20,183 bases of DNA from CALNYX01 sp942490925 (GTDB lineage: Bacteria; Chlamydiota; Chlamydiia; Chlamydiales; JAAKFR01). The notes under the pieces were generated by a model that saw nothing but the letters and a program-made list of their open reading frames with translations, made no database searches and was not told where the DNA came from. Below are positions 14,574-20,168 of this stretch, one piece after another. Positions within the stretch are counted from its first letter, which is position 1. Every line of letters begins with the position of its first letter. The stretch spans positions 1-20,183 of the forward strand of contig CALNYX010000045.1 of NCBI GenBank assembly GCA_942490925.1, given 5' to 3'. A program made the translations under genes and the position numbers.

Positions 14574-15858
14574 GCACAGCCTCCATTTTTTGGCTCATGG
14601 ACAGCACCGTGTATTCTTTAACGAATGAGTTCAGAATATAGGGAAGACTCTGTTCCGACATTCGGGAGAGGGTCGTTAGCCCTCCATGAGCATTGATTAC
14701 TTCGTTTGTGACTGGGTCATTGATGGGTACGGGGTAGCCTTGGATGGCTTCACGTAGATTCGTGAGCTGTTTAGCTGCCTTAAGCTCAAGTTGTTGTTTT
14801 AGAGCGTCATTGAGTTCTTTAAATTGGGCTGACGGGTCAACAAAAGGTTGGTCAGTCCATCGGTGCTCACGCAGCCATCGTTCCAAATTGGGCACTATTC
14901 CGCGCTTCCAGCGACGATCCGTCGCGATATGTTCTTTAATTGACGATAAGATTACGGAGAGTTCTGGAAGAACGTTACGTTTTGAAAGATAGTTCCAGCG
15001 AGTTTGTGCAGGGACTTTTCCCTGCTTAAGAGGAAAGATTTCCCATACAGACTCAAAGTCTGATGTACCTGTTTCAGGAAGGGAGGACGCGGAGCGAGTA
15101 GGGATCTCGCCCCGTACGTCCTTGCGAGAGGTAGGAGTAGAATGGTTCCTTGGGGAATTAGGAAAAGTAGGAGAGACAGAAGACACCGCCTCCCCGAAGT
15201 TTGCTTGCTGTGCTGTGCTAGAGAAAGTTCTTGTTTCTGGCTGTGGGGGGATATGGGGGGTATTGTTTTTTCTTTGTTTTAATCTCTTGTTCTTATCATC
15301 ATTATAAGAAAGAGCAGGAGTTGCGTACCCCCTACGCAAACATTGCGTACCCTCTGCGCAGGAGTTGCTTACCCCTGCGCAAGGTTTGCACTCTACTGCA
15401 CTGTTTTCGTGCAAACCTTGTTCAGAGGCGGGTGCTGATGAAATTTGTTGTGAGGATACTTGATGCTGTACGGCTTCTTCGGGGCTGACGTAATAGAGTC
15501 CAGCAGAAGGGCAGGAGATAAGAATTCGGTCATCTTGGGCTAACGGAATAGATGATTGATCTTTGGGAACGATGAACCTGTAAGTTGTGCGAGGGAATTC
15601 ACCAACTAAGACTTTTGAGACTTCGATGAGCTGATGTTTTTTCAATTCACCAACGTATTTAACTATACTGCGCAAGGAGCAGCCAAGCTCTCGTGCAAGG
15701 TATCGCTGGCTTGGCCAGGCGACACCTTCATCGTTGGCGCACTGTAACAGGCGGCCATATGTGAGCTTTGCGCCCATTGTGATTGAAGCAAGGCGTTGTA
15801 CCCAGTTTGGGACAGGGGAGAATGCATTTTCGCACTTTTCAATAAAAAATTCTTTCAT
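14566..15858 (-). CDS. Winged-helix replication initiator, lambda O-like in layout
   Basis: The 430-aa product has three parts. Residues 1-115 are a winged helix-turn-helix (GAKLTYGRLLQCANDEGVAW, then WPSQRYLARELGCSLRSIVK and YVGELKKHQLIEV). Residues about 130-260 are a low-complexity linker, oddly rich in Cys at about 158-176. The C-terminal part has FESVWEIFPLKQGKVPAQTR and then GIVPNLERWLREHRWTDQPF, a 'W..fP.K.gK..A...W' plus 'G.vPN...WL...RW.D' pattern common at the end of phage-type replication initiators. The Cys-rich stretch is encoded by iteron-like DNA repeats, as in lambda O, whose origin lies inside its own gene. The ATG has AAGGTG 5 bases upstream. A purely regulatory protein is the alternative. 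Confidence 0.68.
   Translation of the reverse strand: MKEFFIEKCENAFSPVPNWVQRLASITMGAKLTYGRLLQCANDEGVAWPSQRYLARELGCSLRSIVKYVGELKKHQLIEVSKVLVGEFPRTTYRFIVPKDQSSIPLAQDDRILISCPSAGLYYVSPEEAVQHQVSSQQISSAPASEQGLHENSAVECKPCAGVSNSCAEGTQCLRRGYATPALSYNDDKNKRLKQRKNNTPHIPPQPETRTFSSTAQQANFGEAVSSVSPTFPNSPRNHSTPTSRKDVRGEIPTRSASSLPETGTSDFESVWEIFPLKQGKVPAQTRWNYLSKRNVLPELSVILSSIKEHIATDRRWKRGIVPNLERWLREHRWTDQPFVDPSAQFKELNDALKQQLELKAAKQLTNLREAIQGYPVPINDPVTNEVINAHGGLTTLSRMSEQSLPYILNSFVKEYTVLSMSQKMEAVHV
15261..15312. other. AT-rich tract beside the iterons, candidate unwinding element
   Basis: About 52 bases are strongly AT-rich with long T runs on the plus strand, inside the initiator gene and directly adjoining the iteron cluster on its downstream coding side. 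Two GGGGGG runs border it on the far side (15245-15260). Lambda's origin has the same order: iterons, then an AT-rich stretch that melts first. Confidence 0.5.
15321..15403. repeat. Iteron-like array of dyad-symmetric repeats
   Basis: Three clear units start at 15321, 15343 and 15365, exactly 22 bases apart. Unit 1 is a perfect dyad, TTGCGTA-CCCCC-TACGCAA. Unit 2 is TTGCGTA-CCCTC-TGCGCAG. Unit 3 is TTGCTTA-CCCC-TGCGCAA. A weaker fourth, TTGCACTCTACTGCAC, starts at 15386. Two-turn spacing puts every unit on the same helix face, as expected for cooperative binding of an initiator. They lie in the linker-coding part of the initiator gene. Confidence 0.75.
15383..15417. repeat. Perfect 9-bp inverted repeat at the iteron edge
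   Basis: GGTTTGCAC (15383-15391) and GTGCAAACC (15409-15417) are perfect inverted copies with a 17-base spacer. The left arm overlaps the weak fourth iteron. It could be a further initiator site or a hairpin in the initiator mRNA. Confidence 0.7.
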
Positions 15859-15909
15859 ATCAGCACCTTTAAGGCGCTAGAAAAAAGGCAAAAGGGTAGT
15901 GCAGACCGC

Positions 15910-15938
15910 TTGACACGGTTTTTCCCTTGGGCTACTGT
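15910..15938 (+). promoter_or_regulatory. Plus-strand sigma70-type promoter candidate
   Basis: A consensus -35 box TTGACA (15910-15915) is followed after 17 bases by TACTGT (15933-15938), which keeps the key first, second and last positions of a -10 box. It faces away from the initiator gene and leads to a strong terminator about 40 bases on, with no open reading frame between. Confidence 0.45.
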
Positions 15939-15944
15939 CCCTTT

Positions 15945-16006
15945 ACTACTTGTTGGGGACAAACCCGACTGCTAAGGGTGAACTTGCCGGTTCACCCTTT
16001 TTCTTT
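15945..16006 (+). ncRNA. Predicted ~60-nt antisense RNA upstream of the initiator gene
   Basis: The stretch between the promoter candidate and the intrinsic terminator would yield an RNA of about 60 nt. It would be antisense to the leader of the initiator mRNA if that mRNA starts upstream, for example from the winged-helix or DUF1937 genes. The layout recalls plasmid copy-control RNAs. It is predicted from promoter and terminator signals only. Confidence 0.4.
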
Positions 16007-16010
16007 TTTC
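15974..16010 (+). terminator. Intrinsic terminator on the plus strand
   Basis: The stem AAGGGTGAAC / GTTCACCCTT (10 bp, loop TTGCCG) is followed by TTTCTTTTTTC. The T-rich side faces right only, so it ends plus-strand transcription; no plus-strand gene precedes it, which is why a short RNA is proposed. Confidence 0.75.
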
Positions 16011-16069
16011 AAGCGTATGTTTTCTTATACGTTCCTTTCAAAATTCTCTTCAGATCCACAGTTAGCCGG

Positions 16070-16444
16070 CTAGTTAAACGCTGGTACGTTTACGCTCGGA
16101 TCACTTGCCCAGATTGCTTGCTGCATGAATTGTGCGTTGCAGATAGCGTCGCTTTCTTCAGCAGATTTACGCAAATAAGGCTGTGGCATGTTCTCGGGTC
16201 CGATAAGTTCGGCTTGCTTCAACTCGCGTAAGAATTTTTTGGCAGCACCTTCATGGGTTCCCATGCGCTTCGCAATTTTCTTTGTGTCCAGCATGGCTAC
16301 GTAGTCTTTTGCTTTTACAAGGGTTCCGAGAGTCGCAAATGCGAGTTTTGCACCGATAGAGATGTCTCGACGTACCAGAATCCAGTCTGGTAAAAAGACG
16401 CAAACGTTGATGTTGATTGGTTCTGTAATAGTGTGTTCTTGCAT
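16070..16444 (-). CDS. Small winged-helix DNA-binding protein, paralogue of the initiator N-terminus
   Basis: The 124-aa product aligns with the start of the 430-aa initiator: both have a 'vPdW/lPdW' opening, then IS(I/M)GAKL, and a helix-turn-helix ending in 'k(f/y)l.eLK...LI'. Here residues about 17-85 carry LPDWILVRRDISIGAKLAFA, KKIAKRMGTHEGAAKKFLRE and LKQAELIGPE. The C-terminal 35 residues are unstructured-looking. It lacks the linker and C-terminal domain, so it could bind the same or similar sites without launching replication, for example as a repressor or copy-number factor. That role is inference. AGGAGGAG lies 5 bases before the ATG, one of the strongest ribosome sites in the window. 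Confidence 0.7.
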   Translation of the reverse strand: MQEHTITEPININVCVFLPDWILVRRDISIGAKLAFATLGTLVKAKDYVAMLDTKKIAKRMGTHEGAAKKFLRELKQAELIGPENMPQPYLRKSAEESDAICNAQFMQQAIWASDPSVNVPAFN

Positions 16445-16479
16445 AAATTCTCCTCCTAACTTTTGGATTAAAGACGTGA

Positions 16480-16893
16480 CTATTTGCTCTGCTTAAATTC
16501 TTTAAGCAAGGTTGTTAGCTGACTTTGTATATGAGTGGGTTTAATAAAGCGGACAGGCTTTTCAGCTCTTCGGAAAAGAGCTATGTCTAGCTGAACATGA
16601 GCGCATTCTGATGTGTCTGTAAGATCAGCAACTAGAAGTGCGTCAGCCCATGAATGAAGTGTTTCAGCCTGACGGCGAACATTTTTCCATGTAAAAAGAG
16701 CCCACTCTTCATAAGAAGTTGTAGGAAAGGAAGTGTGCTGTAGAATGACTGGATGGCCGAGGAGAACAGGTGAAAAGATAAAAGCACCTGTTGCAATAAC
16801 TTGGCTGGCAAGTTGTGCAGCAATTTCGAATTGCTCACGGCAAATAGATTTATCTGAATAGGTGTAGGGGCAGGTGAGATAAATATTAAGCAC
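16480..16893 (-). CDS. DUF1937-like protein, nucleoside deoxyribosyltransferase superfamily
   Basis: The 137-aa product opens with IYLTCPYTYSD and has FEIAAQLASQVIATGAFIFSPVLLGHP, a WK..RR......WADALLVADLTD segment and a final IALFRRAEKPVRFI. This follows the DUF1937 pattern ('YLa.PYt', 'a.....G...FSPi..sHP', 'D.lll....W..S.G...E...A...g.PV'). Relatives are thought to act on nucleotides; none has a role I can assign with certainty. The usual 'S.G...E' stretch reads SECAHVQLDIALF, so the acidic residue is Asp in place of Glu or shifted, and activity is uncertain. The start is GTG with GGAG 6 bases upstream. It is the last gene before the attachment site. Confidence 0.65.
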   Translation of the reverse strand: MLNIYLTCPYTYSDKSICREQFEIAAQLASQVIATGAFIFSPVLLGHPVILQHTSFPTTSYEEWALFTWKNVRRQAETLHSWADALLVADLTDTSECAHVQLDIALFRRAEKPVRFIKPTHIQSQLTTLLKEFKQSK

Positions 16894-16943
16894 GCCTCTC
16901 TCCGTATCTTACTGAATAAGCTTACTTAAACTTATTTATACGG

Positions 16944-16998
16944 GAGCGGCCGCCTCCTAAGCGGCAGGCCACAGGTTCGATTCCTGTCAGGCGCACCA
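16944..16998 (+). pseudogene. 3' fragment of tRNA-Arg(CCT), attachment-site core
   Basis: The sequence reads as the last 55 bases of a tRNA: the 3' side of the D stem (GAGC), anticodon stem GCCGC/GCGGC with loop CTCCTAA (anticodon CCT, Arg), variable loop AGGCC, T arm ACAGG-TTCGATT-CCTGT, acceptor 3' strand CAGGCGC, discriminator A and encoded CCA. The matching 5' acceptor strand GCGCCTG is absent from the preceding bases, so no functional tRNA is made here. Elements that insert into tRNA 3' ends leave exactly such a fragment at the end opposite the intact tRNA. Confidence 0.85.
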
Positions 16999-17006
16999 TA
17001 GATTTC

Positions 17007-17047
17007 AAAGGGTTACAAGTTCTTCCGAACTTGTAACCCTTTTTTTT
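17007..17047 (+). terminator. Intrinsic terminator after the tRNA fragment
   Basis: A perfect 16-bp stem (AAAGGGTTACAAGTTC and its complement, loop TTCC) is followed by eight or more T residues. It lies 9 bases after the CCA end, where a tRNA gene's own terminator would be. Confidence 0.9.
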
Positions 17048-17064
17048 GTCAACGTATTGTCAAC
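17046..17064 (+). repeat. Paired TTGTCAAC boxes beside the attachment core
   Basis: TTGTCAAC occurs at 17046-17053 and 17057-17064, 11 bases apart, so on the same helix face. Short direct repeats at this distance from a tRNA core are typical arm-type sites for tyrosine integrases; that reading is an inference. Confidence 0.5.
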
Positions 17065-17173
17065 ATGGGGGCAGATGTTGATAATTTTTGAATGGTTCTG
17101 CTAGCTGACAAAGTTTGAGTTGAGGCGTAGGTTCGTTTCGTTTTGAATTATAGATAAATAGAGTAGGTTCGAA

Positions 17174-17914
17174 ATGAATATACCAATGAGCATACAAGCG
17201 GATGCATTGCAGGTTATGTTGCCAAAAGCTACGGCCGACTACACAGCTATTTGGATTAGTGCTGGTGCGACGGTTGTGGGTACCTTGATAGGTGTCATTT
17301 TGGGGTACGTTATTTCAGAGTGGCAGCGAAAGAAAATTGAGAAAAAGAAAGACCTAGATCAATTGGTTTACAATCTTCGATATACGCTTGGTTTTTTACG
17401 AATGCAGAACAATGCAGTCGGTCTTTGGTTAAATGCATTCAATGTTTCTGTAGAGGATGTGCTTTCTCAAAACAGTATTAAGAAAGTAGATTCGATAGTT
17501 AGATTTGAAGTTGATTATCATGCGTTAAGTCAGCTGCTTCACTTTTTCCCTAACATAACCGTCAAGGTTAGCGACTGCATAACAGGTATTAATTCATTGA
17601 ATTTTTGCTTAACAAAGTTTTATGATAGCTATGATAAGACTGAACTTGAACATGCCGTAATATATGATGAAGTCATGCAGCTGTTAGACGGCGGAATAGA
17701 GATTGTTGAGGCGTTAATTCAACTTAATGCAAATATTTATGAAGAAGGACGCAAAGAAGTTATACAAAACTTGGGTCGATCCTTTAATTCGCAGTCAGCT
17801 TCTTGCTACGAGTTCATTGGATCTTTGGAAAATGATGGGTTGCTTGGAGTGGTAGAGGATGCTAATCGGCTTTGCAATGAAATAGAAAAGTTAAGTGAAA
17901 AAGCTCCTCAATAA
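17174..17914 (+). CDS. Hypothetical membrane-anchored helical protein, 246 aa
   Basis: I do not recognise this protein. One membrane helix lies near the N-terminus (about 26-48, WISAGATVVGTLIGVILGYV, rich in small residues), followed by a basic stop-transfer patch (QRKKIEKKK) and about 195 residues of mainly helical soluble sequence without known motifs. The topology suggests a short outside N-terminus and a large cytoplasmic domain. The ribosome site before ATG 17174 is weak. It is AT-richer than the conjugation genes, as is common for cargo. It fills the gap between the attachment site and an excisionase-gene remnant, the place where many elements carry the integrase gene. Confidence 0.7.
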   Translation: MNIPMSIQADALQVMLPKATADYTAIWISAGATVVGTLIGVILGYVISEWQRKKIEKKKDLDQLVYNLRYTLGFLRMQNNAVGLWLNAFNVSVEDVLSQNSIKKVDSIVRFEVDYHALSQLLHFFPNITVKVSDCITGINSLNFCLTKFYDSYDKTELEHAVIYDEVMQLLDGGIEIVEALIQLNANIYEEGRKEVIQNLGRSFNSQSASCYEFIGSLENDGLLGVVEDANRLCNEIEKLSEKAPQ

Positions 17915-17929
17915 TGGGGAGCTTTTTTT
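17898..17929. terminator. Intrinsic terminator, probably bidirectional (left copy)
   Basis: The stem AAAAAGCTCC / GGAGCTTTTT with a 10-base loop is followed by T residues on the plus strand; the mirror T run also serves the minus strand. The stop of the 246-aa gene sits in the loop. A near-copy lies at 19693. Confidence 0.85.
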
Positions 17930-17968
17930 CTACATATCAATAGTCCGCACCTCGCACGATTCTGAATA
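17930..17968 (-). pseudogene. Remnant 3' end of an AlpA-type excisionase gene
   Basis: On the minus strand these bases read Y-S-ESCEVRTIDM-stop, against Y-F-ESCEVRTVDM-stop at the end of the intact gene at 19724. Ten of twelve residues agree and most base changes are silent, with a stop (TAG) just upstream, so only the tail survives. The terminator beside it is also duplicated. This is not a fresh tandem copy: it has diverged as coding sequence. Confidence 0.75.
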
Positions 17969-17993
17969 CTACTTTACAATGAAGTGTTTTAAT

Positions 17994-18569
17994 CTAAGCT
18001 AGATACTTCTTGAAGATCTCTTCCATCTCAGCTTCAAGGGCTTCGCCAGATACTTTGGATATAATAAATGAATATTGTTGAAGTTTAATAATTATATCTA
18101 AAGCTTCTTTTAGCTCTTTTGGTTCTTCGTAATGAGCTAAATATTCAAGGCAGTCATTAATGCGAGCTTTTTCTTGAGCGTAGCTTTTGGTCTCTTTAAA
18201 TGTATCCATAACGCTATGTGCTTGATCTTGTAAGGTGGGAACTAGAAATTGAAGAGCTCGAATTGCTCCTAATAGATGAGCTTGATTATCTGATGAAGAT
18301 TCTGCACTTGTCAGCATGCCGCATAACTGTCCAATACCATTGTTAAAAGTTGAAACTGATTCGAGCATGTTCTGATAACGTTCTTTTTTAAACTTAAAAA
18401 GAGATTCCCTCGCAGAGAATTCTTGCTGACTATTTATGTCGTTAAGTCTGCGCTTATAATCTAAGCGGCCTGTAAAAAAACCGAGTAAACCTGTGATGAT
18501 TGCTGGACCTAAAATTTTAATTGCCTCGGACCACATTCCAATTCTTGCGAGTTCAACCTCGTTTCCCAT
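17994..18569 (-). CDS. Hypothetical membrane-anchored coiled-coil protein, 191 aa
   Basis: I do not recognise this protein. A membrane helix near the N-terminus (about 18-33, ILGPAIITGLLGFFTG) is followed by a basic patch (RLDYKRR) and a long helical, charged cytoplasmic part that includes NSQQEFSARESLFKFKKERY and IIIKLQQYSFIISKVSGEAL. The arrangement is like that of the 246-aa protein on the other side of the terminator, though the sequences do not clearly align. GGGGAG lies 5 bases before the ATG. It is downstream of the HEPN-like gene, separated by 128 bases and a terminator, so it may have its own promoter. Confidence 0.72.
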   Translation of the reverse strand: MGNEVELARIGMWSEAIKILGPAIITGLLGFFTGRLDYKRRLNDINSQQEFSARESLFKFKKERYQNMLESVSTFNNGIGQLCGMLTSAESSSDNQAHLLGAIRALQFLVPTLQDQAHSVMDTFKETKSYAQEKARINDCLEYLAHYEEPKELKEALDIIIKLQQYSFIISKVSGEALEAEMEEIFKKYLA

Positions 18570-18660
18570 CTAACTCCCCATAAGACACTTCAATTTTTAT
18601 CTGCTTGTCATGCCATTTATTTTGATAATATTTCGCAAATTCACTTGGTGGTGAATAAAT

Positions 18661-18696
18661 AAAAGCAGCTAGAGCGTAACCTCCTTAGCTACTTTT
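18661..18696. terminator. Terminator after the HEPN-like gene
   Basis: AAAAGCAGCTA (18661-18671) and TAGCTACTTTT (18686-18696) pair with one wobble around a 14-base loop. On the minus strand the stem is followed by a T-rich stretch (TTTTATTTATT), fitting the end of the gene at 18698. Confidence 0.6.
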
Positions 18697-18697
18697 A

Positions 18698-19468
18698 TTA
18701 TGCTGCATCGTATGGATTTTCCATTTCGAGATAATCTTTGTATTTATCACTTTTAACAATTTTTTTTAATGCACTATGAAGCTCAGTTACGATGTTGGTT
18801 TGTTGCTTTAGTGATGTGATATCGATATCGTGAAAGGCTACAGATGTTGTAAAGATTTCAAATTGCTTTATTTCTGCAAATTTTGCACTGAGTGACTTAT
18901 CAAAAAAATCGAATAAGCTTATTTTCCAATAATAGGCATATTCTCCATCAAATCGCTGACGTAAGGAGTTTCGATGAAATGTTTCGAAGTCTTTATAAGC
19001 TTTGATGTACACTCCAAGATAACCTTCGAACAGTTTGTTTAAGTCAATATCAATATCTTTTGAAAATAGACCCTTAACAAGATTTTGTGCGATCTTTATA
19101 TATTGTTCAACAGTGCCTTGAGTAACAGATAGCCCAGCTCCATTGTGATACATTAAATTTCGTATTTCATGATAGCGAAGAACGACATCAATATCGTTAG
19201 ACTTCATTCCGCTGGGTTTATGCTTCTTACTGAGTTCTACGAGCTTGAAAAAGCTATTAACGCTTGCTTTTAATTCCTTATAGTCAGGTGCCTTATTTGT
19301 GAAAGCAGAAGCTGGTTGCCCCAGATACTCTCTAAGAATAATTTCTACTGAATTGTCTACGCAAATTAATGCCATCTTTAAGTCAAAGTCGGTTCCATGC
19401 GCTGCATGATGCATTGCGTGTTGAAGTAATTCTTGTGGATATTGAATCAGATCATGATAGTTGGACAT
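18698..19468 (-). CDS. HEPN-like protein with R-x4-H motif, possible toxin or defence nuclease
   Basis: The 256-aa product has an all-helical N-terminal half in which RYHEIRNLMYHNG (about 98-110) contains R103-N-x3-H108. That is the R-x4-H signature of HEPN RNases, often with a polar residue after Arg. An upstream helix (FDLKMALICVDNSVEIILRE, 28-47) fits the first helices of the fold. The C-terminal 130 residues are unassigned. I chose the ATG at 19468 because GGAG lies 7 bases before it; upstream in-frame starts lack a site. The next 220 bases to the right (19469-19690) hold no gene and probably its promoter. HEPN proteins occur in toxin-antitoxin and abortive-infection loci. Not all proteins with this motif are active RNases. 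Confidence 0.6.
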   Translation of the reverse strand: MSNYHDLIQYPQELLQHAMHHAAHGTDFDLKMALICVDNSVEIILREYLGQPASAFTNKAPDYKELKASVNSFFKLVELSKKHKPSGMKSNDIDVVLRYHEIRNLMYHNGAGLSVTQGTVEQYIKIAQNLVKGLFSKDIDIDLNKLFEGYLGVYIKAYKDFETFHRNSLRQRFDGEYAYYWKISLFDFFDKSLSAKFAEIKQFEIFTTSVAFHDIDITSLKQQTNIVTELHSALKKIVKSDKYKDYLEMENPYDAA

Positions 19469-19692
19469 GCTTTTTCTCCAATAACTGTTCATCATTGCAG
19501 CTTTTTTATATTTAAGACTAGCCCGAATCAAGCTGTATTTTAACTTACCTGAATTGGCTTTCGGTCTATCACAATATCTTGACAATAGATGTCTTTACTC
19601 CTCAGTACTTGGTAGTTGAGAAGTCTTTGCTGTGGTGTCAGCGTGAGCGATATTTTGTGGAATTTTCATCAAGGAAAGAAATTTTAAAGCAA

Positions 19693-19722
19693 AAAAGCTC
19701 CCTAACTTGGGAGCTTTTCTTT
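19693..19722. terminator. Intrinsic terminator, probably bidirectional (right copy)
   Basis: The stem AAAAGCTCCC / GGGAGCTTTT has a 6-base loop and T-rich ends on both strands. It lies directly after the excisionase stop on the minus strand, and is a near-copy of the terminator at 17898. Confidence 0.85.
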
Positions 19723-19723
19723 T

Positions 19724-19978
19724 CTACATATCAACAGTCCGAACTTCACACGATTCGAAATACTTTTTTAGCGTGTCCGGCCTGTAGAATACGCCTCGAG
19801 GGAACTTTACGTAGCGTGGGCCTTGCTTACGGCAGCGCCATGCATTGAGAGTTGCTGCGGGAATGCCGGTTAGGTCGCTGACTTCTTGTGTCGTTAATAA
19901 CATCTTGTCTGTTTCGATCACTCTGATCGGGTAGTGCTGTGCGCCGCGCGGTGCTGGTTCAATCATTTCGTTTTTCAT
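19724..19978 (-). CDS. AlpA-type excisionase / helix-turn-helix regulator
   Basis: The 84-aa product has the MerR-like HTH_17 pattern of AlpA/excisionase proteins: LLTTQEVSDLTGIPAATLNA (27-46), WRCRKQGPRYVKFPRG, and then VFYRPDTLKKYFES. These small proteins bind near attachment sites and favour excision, or regulate the integrase gene. GGAG lies 5 bases before the ATG at 19978. The gene ends at the right-hand terminator and starts 1 base after the 62-aa gene's stop, so the two are probably co-transcribed. No integrase gene is visible nearby, and the remnant of a second such gene lies at 17930. Confidence 0.8.
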   Translation of the reverse strand: MKNEMIEPAPRGAQHYPIRVIETDKMLLTTQEVSDLTGIPAATLNAWRCRKQGPRYVKFPRGVFYRPDTLKKYFESCEVRTVDM

Positions 19979-19979
19979 A

Positions 19980-20168
19980 CTAGCTCCATATGTAGCAGGC
20001 CGTAGTGCCGAGGGTTAAAGATAAGGTGAACATTCGCCAGTCGCGGGTGGCAGCTTCGTAACAAGCGCCGAGTAGGGTGATGATGCTGCAAGCTGCGCCG
20101 ATGCCAGGGCAGAAGGATAACGCCGCGATAAGAAGTAACGATTTGTCCTGTGTTGTGATGGTGCTCAT
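19980..20168 (-). CDS. Small membrane protein, 62 aa
   Basis: I do not recognise this product. It has two hydrophobic segments (about 10-37, LLLIAALSFCPGIGAACSII and onward, and about 45-61) separated by a short charged loop (YEAATRDWR), giving a hairpin membrane protein. The start ATG is at 20168, with AGGGA about 11 bases upstream. Its stop is one base before the excisionase ATG. The close coupling supports a real gene of the element rather than chance. Confidence 0.55.
   Translation of the reverse strand: MSTITTQDKSLLLIAALSFCPGIGAACSIITLLGACYEAATRDWRMFTLSLTLGTTACYIWS

Noticed and set aside
15321..15420. CRISPR-like array
   Set aside because: Units are only 18-19 bases, adjoin without real spacers, and lie inside a coding sequence. 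Iterons explain them better.
15880..16000. Possible oriT between the two winged-helix genes
   Set aside because: The interval has nested inverted repeats and, on the minus strand, AAGGGACAGT, which I remember from near the RP4 oriT. But the P-type nick signature ATCCTG is absent from non-coding DNA in the window, and the terminator-like T run fits an RNA better. It stays an open alternative rather than a call.
16915..16939. AATAAG...CTTATT inverted repeat left of the tRNA fragment as a terminator
   Set aside because: The arms are short and AT-rich with no convincing T run; it may equally be part of the promoter region for the GTG-start gene.
17930..17968. Chance similarity rather than an excisionase remnant
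   Set aside because: Ten of twelve residues, the stop codon and the neighbouring terminator all match the intact gene in the same order and orientation, so chance is unlikely.
19579..19690. Integrase C-terminal remnant left of the right-hand terminator
   Set aside because: I translated all three plus frames and saw no Arg-His-x2-Tyr type motif or other integrase landmark; the stretch is treated as non-coding.
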